From: an uncultured Loktanella sp.
GTDB lineage: Bacteria > Pseudomonadota > Alphaproteobacteria > Rhodobacterales > Rhodobacteraceae
Direction: 5' to 3'
NCBI GenBank assembly: GCA_913061335.1
Contig: CAJXTP010000024.1
Coordinates: forward strand, 1 to 21,290
DNA: 21,290 bases
Numbering within the stretch: position 1 is the stretch's first letter; each line of letters begins with the position of its first letter. The position numbers were made by a program, and so were the translations under genes. Below, one piece after another: positions 1 through 6,112 of the stretch. A model generated the notes under the pieces. That model was not told the DNA's origin, did not search any database, and saw only the letters and a list, made by a program, of their open reading frames with translations.

Positions 1-48
1 CGAGATGTAGAGAGGTCTCGTGGGCTCGGAGATGTGTATAAGAGACAG
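1..48 (+). other. Illumina Nextera i7 adapter (non-biological)
   Basis: These 48 bases are synthetic. Positions 1-6 (CGAGAT) match the end of the P7 flow-cell sequence. Positions 7-14 (GTAGAGAG) sit where the 8-base i7 index lies and agree with the reverse complement of index N707. Positions 15-48 match the Nextera read-2 transposase adapter, ending in the Tn5 mosaic end AGATGTGTATAAGAGACAG. Genomic sequence begins at 49. The assembly was not adapter-trimmed here. Confidence 0.98.
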
Positions 49-284
49 CCGCACAGGGGGCCCGCAAAATCGGGAATGCTGTCCGCGATAATCGGTAGGT
101 TCAGATTGGTGAATCGCTGTGGATCGCCATTCGCGTTCAGCGCAAGATCAGCGCATTGCGGATCAAACCTGTCGATCACATGAGACAATATCGTGCGGTT
201 TCCCAAGGCGAGTAACCCCTTGTCACCGCCGCCCATGCGCGTGGCTTGACCACCGGCCAGAATGACACCAAGAGGTTGTATCAT
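49..284 (-). CDS. mobA: Molybdenum cofactor guanylyltransferase MobA, N-terminal part (cut by contig end)
   Basis: Reading the minus strand from the ATG at 284 gives about 78 residues beginning MIQPLGVILAGGQATRMGGG, followed by DKGLL. This is the nucleotide-binding signature (LAGGxxxRMGGxDK) of MobA, which attaches GMP to molybdopterin to make the guanine dinucleotide form of the cofactor. The protein should be about 190-210 residues, so more than half is missing where the adapter starts at 48. The ATG overlaps the fdhD stop codon (ATGA, 281-284), so the two are co-translated. This pairing fits maturation of a molybdenum formate dehydrogenase. Confidence 0.9.
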
Positions 285-1156
285 TTGGCACCCTTTCGGC
301 TTGATTTGCGCGGCTCTTCGCGAACTTTACTGGGGTCTGCATCGCGGATCAGGCGACTTTCGCCGGACAGGCAAACGAACCGTTGCCCGCGCATTCGCCC
401 AATCAAGGTCAGACCTATTTGATTGGCAATTTCGACGCCCCACGCCGTGAACCCTGATCTGGACGCAAGCGCGGGAATGCCCATTTGGGCGCACTTGATC
501 ACCATCTCGGACGTCAGTCGTCCGGTGGTATACATTGTCTTATCGGCAGCAGACACGCCTTCCGACAGCATCCAACCTGCTATTTTGTCGACAGCGTTAT
601 GACGGCCTACGTCTTCCATATAGACCAACGGACGCGCGCCTTGGCATAGGACCGTGCCGTGGATCGCACCCGCGCTTAGATACAGCGACGGGGTGGTATT
701 GATCTTGGCCGCAAGCGCATAAAGGTCCGACGTGCGCACGGTTGTGTCGGGGAGCTTGATTTTATCCAACCCCTCCATCATGTCGCCAAACACGGTGCCG
801 ACTGCACAGCCGCTGGTGCGGGTTTTGCGCGCGAGTTTGTCTTCGTAATTGGTGATGTTTTGGGTGCGGACTACGACGGTTTCCAATTCTTCGTCATAGT
901 CGACGCCGATAATGTCGTCGGTGTCGTGAAGCATCCCTTGATTGCGAAGAAAACCAAGCGCCAGATAATCGGGGTAGTCACCAATCGTCATGGCTGTGAC
1001 TATTTCTTGACTGTTCAGGAAAATCGTCAGGGGGCGTTCCTCGACAACCTGTAGGTTGACGGTATCGCCATTTTGATCGGTACCTGTAACGCCACGGGTT
1101 AAGCGCTCCGCGTTCGGCGAAGGTGCTATCAGAAATTCATCGGGGTCATCACGCAT
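281..1156 (-). CDS. fdhD: Formate dehydrogenase accessory sulfurtransferase FdhD
   Basis: A 291-residue cytoplasmic protein of the FdhD family. FdhD passes sulfur from the cysteine desulfurase IscS to the molybdenum cofactor before it is inserted into formate dehydrogenase. Family landmarks are present: the active-site loop SGCAVGTVFGD (C117), DVGRHNAVDK, and the C-terminal block with TTGRLTSEMV and SRSGFTAWGVEIA. The usual CxxC pair is reduced to one cysteine, the second position being G120. In the E. coli enzyme the first cysteine is the important one. The C-terminus is a basic tail. mobA follows with a 4-bp overlap. azlC lies divergently upstream, leaving 67 bp (1157-1223) for both promoters. 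The start at 1156 has only a weak ribosome site. Confidence 0.94.
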   Translation of the reverse strand: MRDDPDEFLIAPSPNAERLTRGVTGTDQNGDTVNLQVVEERPLTIFLNSQEIVTAMTIGDYPDYLALGFLRNQGMLHDTDDIIGVDYDEELETVVVRTQNITNYEDKLARKTRTSGCAVGTVFGDMMEGLDKIKLPDTTVRTSDLYALAAKINTTPSLYLSAGAIHGTVLCQGARPLVYMEDVGRHNAVDKIAGWMLSEGVSAADKTMYTTGRLTSEMVIKCAQMGIPALASRSGFTAWGVEIANQIGLTLIGRMRGQRFVCLSGESRLIRDADPSKVREEPRKSSRKGAK

Positions 1157-1223
1157 CTCAATTTGTCTTTCGGCAAGGGCGAGAGTAGATCAAGTCTGTA
1201 CCCATATAGAATAGGCCGAAGCC

Positions 1224-1917
1224 ATGACAGCCACCACCACCAAATCCGCCTATTGGTCAGGTGTTCGCGACGGGCTGCCGTTTATCGTGATGGTTGTCCC
1301 GTTTGCGCTGCTTTTTGGTGTTGTTGCGATCGAAGCGGGGTTGTCGATGGCACAGGCCATGAGCTTTTCAGTTCTTGTGGTTGCTGGGGCAGCCCAGTTC
1401 GCTGCGCTACAGTTGATGTTGGAAAACGCAGCGATTGGGTTTGTGCTGTTGGCAGCATTGGCGGTGAATTTGCGTATGGCGATGTATTCGGCGGCCCTTG
1501 CACCCCATTTGGCAGCGGGCGTTGGTTGGCTATCTGAATTTTGATCAAAGTTACATGGCATCGATCGCCAAATTTGAGGACAACCCTCAGATGAAGTTGC
1601 CAGCAAAAGTAGCGTATTTTCTGGGGGTCGCGCTGGTTATATCACCTTTATGGTGCGTGTTCACTTATGTCGGTGCGCGGCTTGGGGCGGTGGTTCCTGC
1701 GGATATCGAGGTCGCGTTCATTTTGCCGATTGCGTTTTTGTCGATGGTCGCGCCGATGCTGAAAACGCTGGCGCATGTGGCGGCGGCGTTCGTGTCAATA
1801 ATTGTGGCCTTGTTGCTGGCGGGCTTGCCTGCGGGCAGCGGGCTTTTGATTGCAGCTGTCAGCGCGATGGTCACTGGTGTCGTGGTTGAAACCTGGATGG
1901 AAAGGGCGAAGCCATGA
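1224..1917 (+). pseudogene. azlC: AzlC family branched-chain amino-acid exporter subunit, frame disrupted
   Basis: AzlC is the large membrane subunit of the AzlCD exporter for branched-chain amino acids. Here the family is split over two frames. Frame one (from ATG 1224) gives the N-terminal half, with GLPFIVMVVPFALLFG, VVAGAAQFAALQLM and NLRMAMYSAALAPH, then meets a stop at 1542-1544. The C-terminal half continues in the +1 frame from about 1507 (IWQRALVGYLNFDQSY) to the stop at 1915-1917. Joined, the parts make roughly 231 residues, close to the usual 235-240. The break falls within 1500-1518 in the loop after APH. About five residues seem lost, so a short deletion of 3n+2 bases is more likely than a single-base error. 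The azlD partner is intact and overlaps the end by 4 bp. Either a real mutation or an assembly collapse would explain this. Confidence 0.85.
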
Positions 1918-2246
1918 CTTATTCGCAATCCGAAATTTGGCTGATCATCGGCGCCATTGCCGTCGGCACATTTGCGATCCGGTTTTCTTTTCTGGGATTG
2001 ATCGGTGCAGGCGCCATTCATCCTTTGATCGAACGGATGCTGCGGTTCACGCCGGTTGCGGTGCTGCCGGGCATGGTTGCACCTTTGGTGCTGTGGCCGA
2101 CAAGCGCGGGTGGCGTACCGACCGTATTCCATTTTTTGGCTGCAGCGGCGGCGCTTGGCGCGGCGTATAAAACACGCAAGGTCGTCTGGGGGATGCTGGC
2201 AGGATGTGCGGTCTTTTACGGCCCGCTGATTACTGGCCTGATTTAA
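1914..2246 (+). CDS. azlD: AzlD family branched-chain amino-acid exporter small subunit
   Basis: A 110-residue protein, mostly hydrophobic, with about three or four membrane segments. It shows the AzlD pattern TFAIRFSFLGL near residue 20 (the family usually has TYLxRxLP-like residues here) and RMLRFTPVAVLPGMVAPLVL in the middle. AzlD works with AzlC to export branched-chain amino acids. The start codon overlaps the azlC stop (ATGA, 1914-1917), so the two are translationally coupled. Its 3' end overlaps the convergent lipoprotein gene by 17 bp (2230-2246). The gene looks intact even though azlC in front of it is frame-broken. Confidence 0.88.
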   Translation: MTYSQSEIWLIIGAIAVGTFAIRFSFLGLIGAGAIHPLIERMLRFTPVAVLPGMVAPLVLWPTSAGGVPTVFHFLAAAAALGAAYKTRKVVWGMLAGCAVFYGPLITGLI

Positions 2247-2847
2247 GCGCGGCGTTGATTTGTGCGGCGGCAACAGATTTATCGTCACTATCGGTTTCGC
2301 GGTATTCGGTCAGCTCAACACCGGCTATCTTTGCGAACTTGTCACGCAAGGCGTTTGGAAACAGCGTCGAGTTAATAGACTCAAATCCGGGTAATTGACC
2401 CAGGATAGCAGACGTCGCGCGCGAACACCTGCCTTGACCGACAGGACCGTAAGCCAATGCCAACTGCAATGCTTGCTCTGCGACTGCCGCGGACACAACA
2501 ATGTGCTGGCCTTCAACATAGTACGTTTCCCGTGCGTGGTAACTTACGTAATAGTCTTCAATCTGGGGGGACATCCCGAACAACACATCATTGCGTTCGG
2601 GGATGCGCGTATTGGCGAATGATCCCGCGGGATCAAACAAAACCCGTTGACTGGCATCTATCAAAATCGACGAATGCGCGCCGTTGCCGGATCCGGTATT
2701 GCGCATAGTATAAAGCGTCAATGCCTTGGGCCCAGTGCCCAGAAACATAGCCGCATCGACCGCGCTGTCGGGCGCCCAGACGGATTGACCACCTGCACAA
2801 CCTGCGACAACCAATGGGGCGCCCAATAAAAATGCGCGCCGCCGCAT
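2230..2847 (-). CDS. Putative lipoprotein, possible permuted NlpC/P60-like cysteine hydrolase
   Basis: A 205-residue protein starting at ATG 2847; an in-frame TTG at 2850 is a weaker alternative. The N-terminus MRRRAFLLGAPLVVAGC is a lipoprotein signal peptide with lipobox VAGC, so it should be lipid-anchored in the envelope. I do not recognise a named family. The mature part has GAHSSILID (residues about 57-65) and GRCSRATSAILGQLPGF further on. A histidine before a cysteine in such a layout is reminiscent of circularly permuted NlpC/P60 (YiiX-like) hydrolases. That is inference; the catalytic role is unproven. It lies 4 bp downstream of the small oxidase subunit gene, so the two are probably co-transcribed. 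GGCGGA about 7 bases before the ATG can serve as ribosome site. Confidence 0.75.
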   Translation of the reverse strand: MRRRAFLLGAPLVVAGCAGGQSVWAPDSAVDAAMFLGTGPKALTLYTMRNTGSGNGAHSSILIDASQRVLFDPAGSFANTRIPERNDVLFGMSPQIEDYYVSYHARETYYVEGQHIVVSAAVAEQALQLALAYGPVGQGRCSRATSAILGQLPGFESINSTLFPNALRDKFAKIAGVELTEYRETDSDDKSVAAAQINAALKSGQ

Positions 2848-2851
2848 CAAA

Positions 2852-2986
2852 TTATCCGCCGATCAGCGCAAGCAAGATCAGTGCAACGATAATGATAATT
2901 GACCCTTTTGAGACCATCGAGAGAAAGCCATCAAATGTTTTTTCTTGAACGGAAGTGTCCATGTCGCCGTGTTTATGTTCAGCCAT
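2852..2986 (-). CDS. aa3-type cytochrome c oxidase subunit IV (44 residues)
   Basis: A very short gene. The protein begins MAEHKHGDMDTSVQEKTFDG and ends in one membrane helix of about 15 hydrophobic residues (SIIIIVALILLALIGG). The N-terminal HKHG-MD--VQEKTF-GF pattern is that of bacterial aa3-type cytochrome oxidase subunit IV, a single-helix subunit seen in the Paracoccus and Rhodobacter enzymes. It sits in the inner membrane and is not catalytic. The ribosome site AAGGA lies about 8 bases before the ATG, inside a small hairpin. No other oxidase subunit gene is nearby, which is normal for this subunit. The lipoprotein gene follows 4 bp downstream. Confidence 0.88.
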   Translation of the reverse strand: MAEHKHGDMDTSVQEKTFDGFLSMVSKGSIIIIVALILLALIGG

Positions 2987-3061
2987 CAGAAGAATCCTTC
3001 TTTGTATTCGGTTGTCTGTTGGGGCCTGCATTAGCCCATATTTCTTATCTTGTCACGGGTG

Positions 3062-3538
3062 CTATGTCGTCGCATCCTCATCACGATCCAGCTCTTGTGC
3101 GAGCTGGAATCCGATACGGTTTGGTTCCGCTTGATCGATATGCTTCGGGCTTGCAGTTAACATCACATTAAGCTGGCTGACATGTTGGATCAGCTGCGTT
3201 TTCGCACCAGCGCCATTGGTCCCAAAATACGTCACGATATCGGGGTCAAAATACCCCAGCCCTTCGATTTTTATCACGCCCGCGTCACCACCGGCAAAAC
3301 CAAGCCCAACCTCGTGGTCATTGTCCAAGGTTTCCTCGAACTTCTTGATGTACATGATGATCCGCTCATAGGCCCACTGGGCAGGGCTCTTCTTTTCCAC
3401 CGGTTCCTTCAGCGCTTTGGGCAAATTATTGTGCTTACCGCCTTTGGCTTGGGATAGATGAACCTCATGCAATGTCGGCAAATGCGCATTTTCCATCGCG
3501 TCCGCAGATGTTTCGATCGTGTCTTGATTTTTGGTCAT
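3062..3538 (-). CDS. Conserved hypothetical protein (DUF6173-like)
   Basis: A 158-residue soluble protein without signal peptide or membrane segment. Conserved-looking blocks are LHEVHLSQ, EPVEKKSPAQWAYERIIMYI, HEVGLGFAGGDAGVIKIEGL and TQLIQHVSQLNVML. From memory this resembles the DUF6173 family of Rhodobacterales and relatives; no function is known to me. Its ATG (3536-3538) overlaps the stop of the Lrp-type regulator (3535-3537), so the pair is translationally coupled and may share regulation. About 75 bp downstream is the small oxidase subunit gene, on the same strand. Confidence 0.82.
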   Translation of the reverse strand: MTKNQDTIETSADAMENAHLPTLHEVHLSQAKGGKHNNLPKALKEPVEKKSPAQWAYERIIMYIKKFEETLDNDHEVGLGFAGGDAGVIKIEGLGYFDPDIVTYFGTNGAGAKTQLIQHVSQLNVMLTASPKHIDQAEPNRIGFQLAQELDRDEDATT

Positions 3539-3996
3539 AGGGGCACCGCTGTTGTATCTTTCATAACCTCCATAACGAAGCTTGCCGAAATATCCGATAC
3601 AGAAATCCGTGATGTGAGCCTTTTATAGAATGCGTCATAGGCAGGTACGTCTGCCACGCGAACGCGCAGGACGTAATCAAGGTCGCCTGTCATGCGGTAT
3701 GCGCCGACCACTTCGGGCATTGCCGCAAGTGCCGTTTGGAACTGCGTCATCCATTTTGCATCATGTGCATTTGTGCGGATCATGACCATTGCTTGCAGTG
3801 GGCAACCCGCTGCGACAGGGTCCACAAGCGCCACGCGTGCCGTGATCACGCCTGTGGCCTCCATTTGTTTGATCCGGCGCCAGCAAGCGTTGCGCGAAAG
3901 GGCCACCGCGTCGCTAATTGCGTCAACAGATGCTGTTGCGTCCTTTTGCAGTATGGCAAGAATTTTACGGCCTATTGTGTCGATATTTTCATTCAT
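3535..3996 (-). CDS. Lrp/AsnC family transcriptional regulator
   Basis: A 153-residue protein with the two-part Lrp/AsnC plan. The N-terminal helix-turn-helix covers roughly residues 4-60 (IDTIGRKILAILQKDA, then ALSRNACWRRIKQMEATGVI). The C-terminal RAM ligand-binding and oligomerisation domain follows, with MVMIRTNAH, VVGAYRMTGDLDYVLRV and FYKRLTSRISVSD. Such proteins usually bind amino acids and regulate amino-acid metabolism or transport. I place the start at 3996, where the protein begins MNENIDTIGRKIL as the family does; an upstream ATG at 4065 would add 23 unfamiliar residues. A palindrome lies 2 bp before the start, suggesting autoregulation. The gene is coupled to the DUF6173-like gene and divergent from the DUF6356-like gene. 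Confidence 0.9.
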   Translation of the reverse strand: MNENIDTIGRKILAILQKDATASVDAISDAVALSRNACWRRIKQMEATGVITARVALVDPVAAGCPLQAMVMIRTNAHDAKWMTQFQTALAAMPEVVGAYRMTGDLDYVLRVRVADVPAYDAFYKRLTSRISVSDISASFVMEVMKDTTAVPL

Positions 3997-3998
3997 TT

Positions 3999-4047
3999 TG
4001 GGATTATATCCCACACTTGAAGAAAATGGCAGTGTCATTTGGGACAC
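3999..4047. promoter_or_regulatory. Two inverted repeats in the Lrp-type regulator control region
   Basis: TGGGATTATATCCCA (3999-4013) is a perfect 6-bp inverted repeat around a 3-bp centre, just before the regulator's start codon. GTGTC...GACAC (4032-4036 and 4043-4047) is a second inverted repeat. Both contain the related string TCATTTTGGGA (3993-4003) or TCATTTGGGA (4035-4044), about 41 bp apart, close to four helical turns. Lrp-family proteins often bind several phased sites near their own gene. That these are its sites is inference. Confidence 0.45.
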
Positions 4048-4055
4048 GCGCGCAT

Positions 4056-4083
4056 TTGACTTCAACTAGAGTGTTCATATTCA
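4056..4083 (+). promoter_or_regulatory. Possible promoter for the DUF6356-like gene
   Basis: TTGACT at 4056-4061 is a good -35 match. A poor -10 (TATTCA, 4078-4083) follows at 16 bp. It would place transcription start just before the ribosome site AGGA at 4088-4091. The -10 match is weak, so this is a suggestion only. Confidence 0.25.
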
Positions 4084-4101
4084 ACACAGGACGGATCACC
4101 G

Positions 4102-4341
4102 ATGTCAGACACCAACCAATCTTCCCGCCGCCGTAGCCCTATTGCGGCGCTGTTCACCGATCATCCAGCGACCGTGAATGAAACCTATTTCGGGCATATG
4201 CGGTTTGCTTTCGGGTTTGCGTTTTGGCTTGGTGTGGCCGCATTGGCAGCGCTGGTGCACGCCATCGTGCCGGCACTGTTTGAAACAACTGCTGGTCGTA
4301 TTCTGAAACGCTTGCATGCGCGTATAGAAAGCCGCCACTAA
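4102..4341 (+). CDS. Small conserved membrane protein (DUF6356-like)
   Basis: A 79-residue protein. The block FTDHPATVNETYFGHMRFAF followed by a hydrophobic helix (GFAFWLGVAALAALVHAIVP, residues about 38-57) and a basic tail (RILKRLHARIESRH) fits a small inner-membrane protein conserved in alphaproteobacteria. I recall it as DUF6356; its function is unknown. The stop codon is followed after one base by the ATG of the glutamine amidotransferase gene, so the two form an operon. It is divergent from the Lrp-type regulator gene, which may control it. Confidence 0.82.
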   Translation: MSDTNQSSRRRSPIAALFTDHPATVNETYFGHMRFAFGFAFWLGVAALAALVHAIVPALFETTAGRILKRLHARIESRH

Positions 4342-4342
4342 T

Positions 4343-5095
4343 ATGTGCCGGATCGCAGCCTATACGGGCCCAAAGATCCCGCTTGAGAACATCATCGTGC
4401 GACCGGCGCATTCGCTGCTAGAGCAAAGCCAACACGCGTCAGAGGCGAAGTTGGCGGTGAATGGTGACGGTTTTGGAATAGCTTGGTACGGCGATGACAC
4501 GCAGCCGGGACTATATCGCGACGTGTTGCCTGCGTGGTCGGACGGCAATCTCACGAGTCTGTGCCGCATGGTGAAATCCCATCATTTTATCGCGCATATT
4601 CGCGCCAGCACGATGGGCGAGACGAGCCGCGTAAACTGTCATCCGTTCACCCATAATAACTGGTCGTTTTGCCACAATGGCCAAGTCCCGCATTATCCCG
4701 CGATCCGCCGACAACTTGAAGCAGCCCTTCCAGATGATCTGTACGCGGCGCGGCGCGGGACAACGGATAGTGAGATGATCTTTCTGACGCTGCTGGCAAA
4801 TGGATTGAACGATGACCCGGAACTGGCGATTGCCGCGATGCTGAATTTAGTTGGCCCCGCGACGGATGCGGGCCCGATCCGTTTGACATGTGTGTTTTCG
4901 GATGGCGCGCAGCTTTACGCATATCGCTACGCTTCCGACGGGCTGTGCCCAACGCTGTATTTGTCAGGCACCCTCGACAATGGCGGGCGGGCTTTGGCGT
5001 CAGAGCCGCTTTGCGGGGACGCAAATCGCTGGACCGAGGTTCCAGCAAATCAATTGGTAGCTGTGTCATCCGCGCCGCTGGTAAAAGCTGCGTAA
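4343..5095 (+). CDS. Class II glutamine amidotransferase (YafJ-like)
   Basis: A 250-residue protein starting MCRIAAYTG. The cysteine after the initiator methionine is the expected N-terminal nucleophile (Ntn) of class II amidotransferases, which release ammonia from glutamine. Further family marks are NGDGFGIAWY, HFIAHIRASTMG, NCHPF and WSFCHNGQV, which form the glutamine-binding pocket. There is no fused synthetase domain, so the ammonia acceptor is unknown; YafJ and EgtC are stand-alone relatives. No ergothioneine genes are visible nearby, which argues against EgtC. The gene is 1 bp after the DUF6356-like gene. Its 3' end overlaps the convergent metallo-hydrolase gene by 46 bp (5050-5095). 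Confidence 0.9.
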   Translation: MCRIAAYTGPKIPLENIIVRPAHSLLEQSQHASEAKLAVNGDGFGIAWYGDDTQPGLYRDVLPAWSDGNLTSLCRMVKSHHFIAHIRASTMGETSRVNCHPFTHNNWSFCHNGQVPHYPAIRRQLEAALPDDLYAARRGTTDSEMIFLTLLANGLNDDPELAIAAMLNLVGPATDAGPIRLTCVFSDGAQLYAYRYASDGLCPTLYLSGTLDNGGRALASEPLCGDANRWTEVPANQLVAVSSAPLVKAA

Positions 5096-6111
5096 TAATA
5101 CGTGCCGTCGTCGCCCAATGTGCGACTGACCTGACTTGCCAGATACAAATGGTTCACATGTGCAACCGCCTCGACCAATGCCAGCCCGTATTCGCCACGT
5201 CCAATCTTTCGCTTAAAAAGCGGCGCAAAGCATTGGCCAGCGCTGCGCGGTTCGGACAGGTGTTTTAGCAATCGGCTCAGCGCGCCATGATGGTTTTCAA
5301 CCATCTGGTGCAGCCGTAAAGGCAGCCCCGTGAACGGCAGCTTATGGCCGCCCAGCACCAGTTGGTCGTCGCTGGCAAAGGGTTTGAATTTTTCGCAAGA
5401 TGTCAGCCATTCGGCGACGGGGTCGGCGTCAGGCTCGGCGGCATAAACGCCCAGATTTGCGCTAATCGACGGCAGCAACTGATCGCCGCCAATGACTAAA
5501 TTGTCGTCACGGCTCCAGAATGTAGCGTGTTCGGGGGCGTGACCGTCGCCCATCCGAATATCCCAAGTACGTCCACCAATGGCGATTGTTTGCCCCTCTT
5601 GCAGGCGGGTATAGCCAAGCGGTATCGGCGCGACGCAATCGGCAAAATTGAACGGGCGTTCGGTCCTTCGGGCGGAGTATTCTTCAGGGTCCATGCCGGA
5701 CCGGACGTAATACGCGAGTGTCTCGGACGTCGGCACAGCATGCGGATCAAGTGTCAGCATCCGTGCCATCAGCCATGCAGTGCGGGTCGTTGAAAACGTG
5801 GCGCCGCGCCGCATGAACCAACCAACAAGCCCGATGTGATCAGGGTGGTAATGCGTCCCAATGACCCGGCCGACAGGTTTGCCAGCCAATGGACCCGCCA
5901 GCAGCGTTTCCCAAATTGCACGGGTCTTTTTCGTATCGAATCCTGTGTCGATAACCGTCCAACTGTCACCGTCATCCAGTGCGTAAACGTTCACATGATC
6001 CAACGCCATCGGCAGCGGTAAGCGCATCCAGAGAACACCTTCGGCCAAGGTAATAGCTTCACCCTCGGTGGGTGGTTCGGGGAACGGGTAGCGGATGCCA
6101 GAACTTGCCAT
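5050..6111 (-). CDS. Metallo-beta-lactamase-fold hydrolase
   Basis: A 353-residue cytoplasmic protein. It has the metal-binding motif HYHPDH (H87, H89, D91, H92), followed by later ligands in MGDGHAPEH (H191), GGDQLLP (D210) and GGHKLPF (H256). This full set predicts an active two-metal hydrolase of glyoxalase II/MBL type. The C-terminal third looks like the winged-helix extension found in many such proteins. The substrate is not evident. Only 1 bp separates it from the acyl-CoA dehydrogenase stop, so it is the second gene of that operon, and a thioester or lactone-like substrate in fatty or organosulfur acid catabolism is possible (inference). Its last 46 bp are antisense to the amidotransferase gene end. 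Confidence 0.9.
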   Translation of the reverse strand: MASSGIRYPFPEPPTEGEAITLAEGVLWMRLPLPMALDHVNVYALDDGDSWTVIDTGFDTKKTRAIWETLLAGPLAGKPVGRVIGTHYHPDHIGLVGWFMRRGATFSTTRTAWLMARMLTLDPHAVPTSETLAYYVRSGMDPEEYSARRTERPFNFADCVAPIPLGYTRLQEGQTIAIGGRTWDIRMGDGHAPEHATFWSRDDNLVIGGDQLLPSISANLGVYAAEPDADPVAEWLTSCEKFKPFASDDQLVLGGHKLPFTGLPLRLHQMVENHHGALSRLLKHLSEPRSAGQCFAPLFKRKIGRGEYGLALVEAVAHVNHLYLASQVSRTLGDDGTYYYAAFTSGADDTATN

Positions 6112-6112
6112 A

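Noticed and set aside
262..450. 62-codon plus-strand ORF at the mobA-fdhD junction
   Set aside because: It is antisense to two recognised genes joined by a stop/start overlap.
1494..1545. Programmed +1 frameshift at CCC-C in azlC
   Set aside because: A shift there would also drop about five residues of the expected loop, no stimulatory structure is evident, and AzlC is not known for frameshifting. A short deletion fits better.
1665..2288. 207-codon minus-strand ORF opposite azlC and azlD
   Set aside because: It lies opposite a recognised exporter pair, and its translation is compositionally odd with no conserved block.
4343..5095. Naming the amidotransferase EgtC (ergothioneine synthesis)
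   Set aside because: No egtB or egtD gene is nearby, and stand-alone class II amidotransferases of YafJ type share the same motifs.
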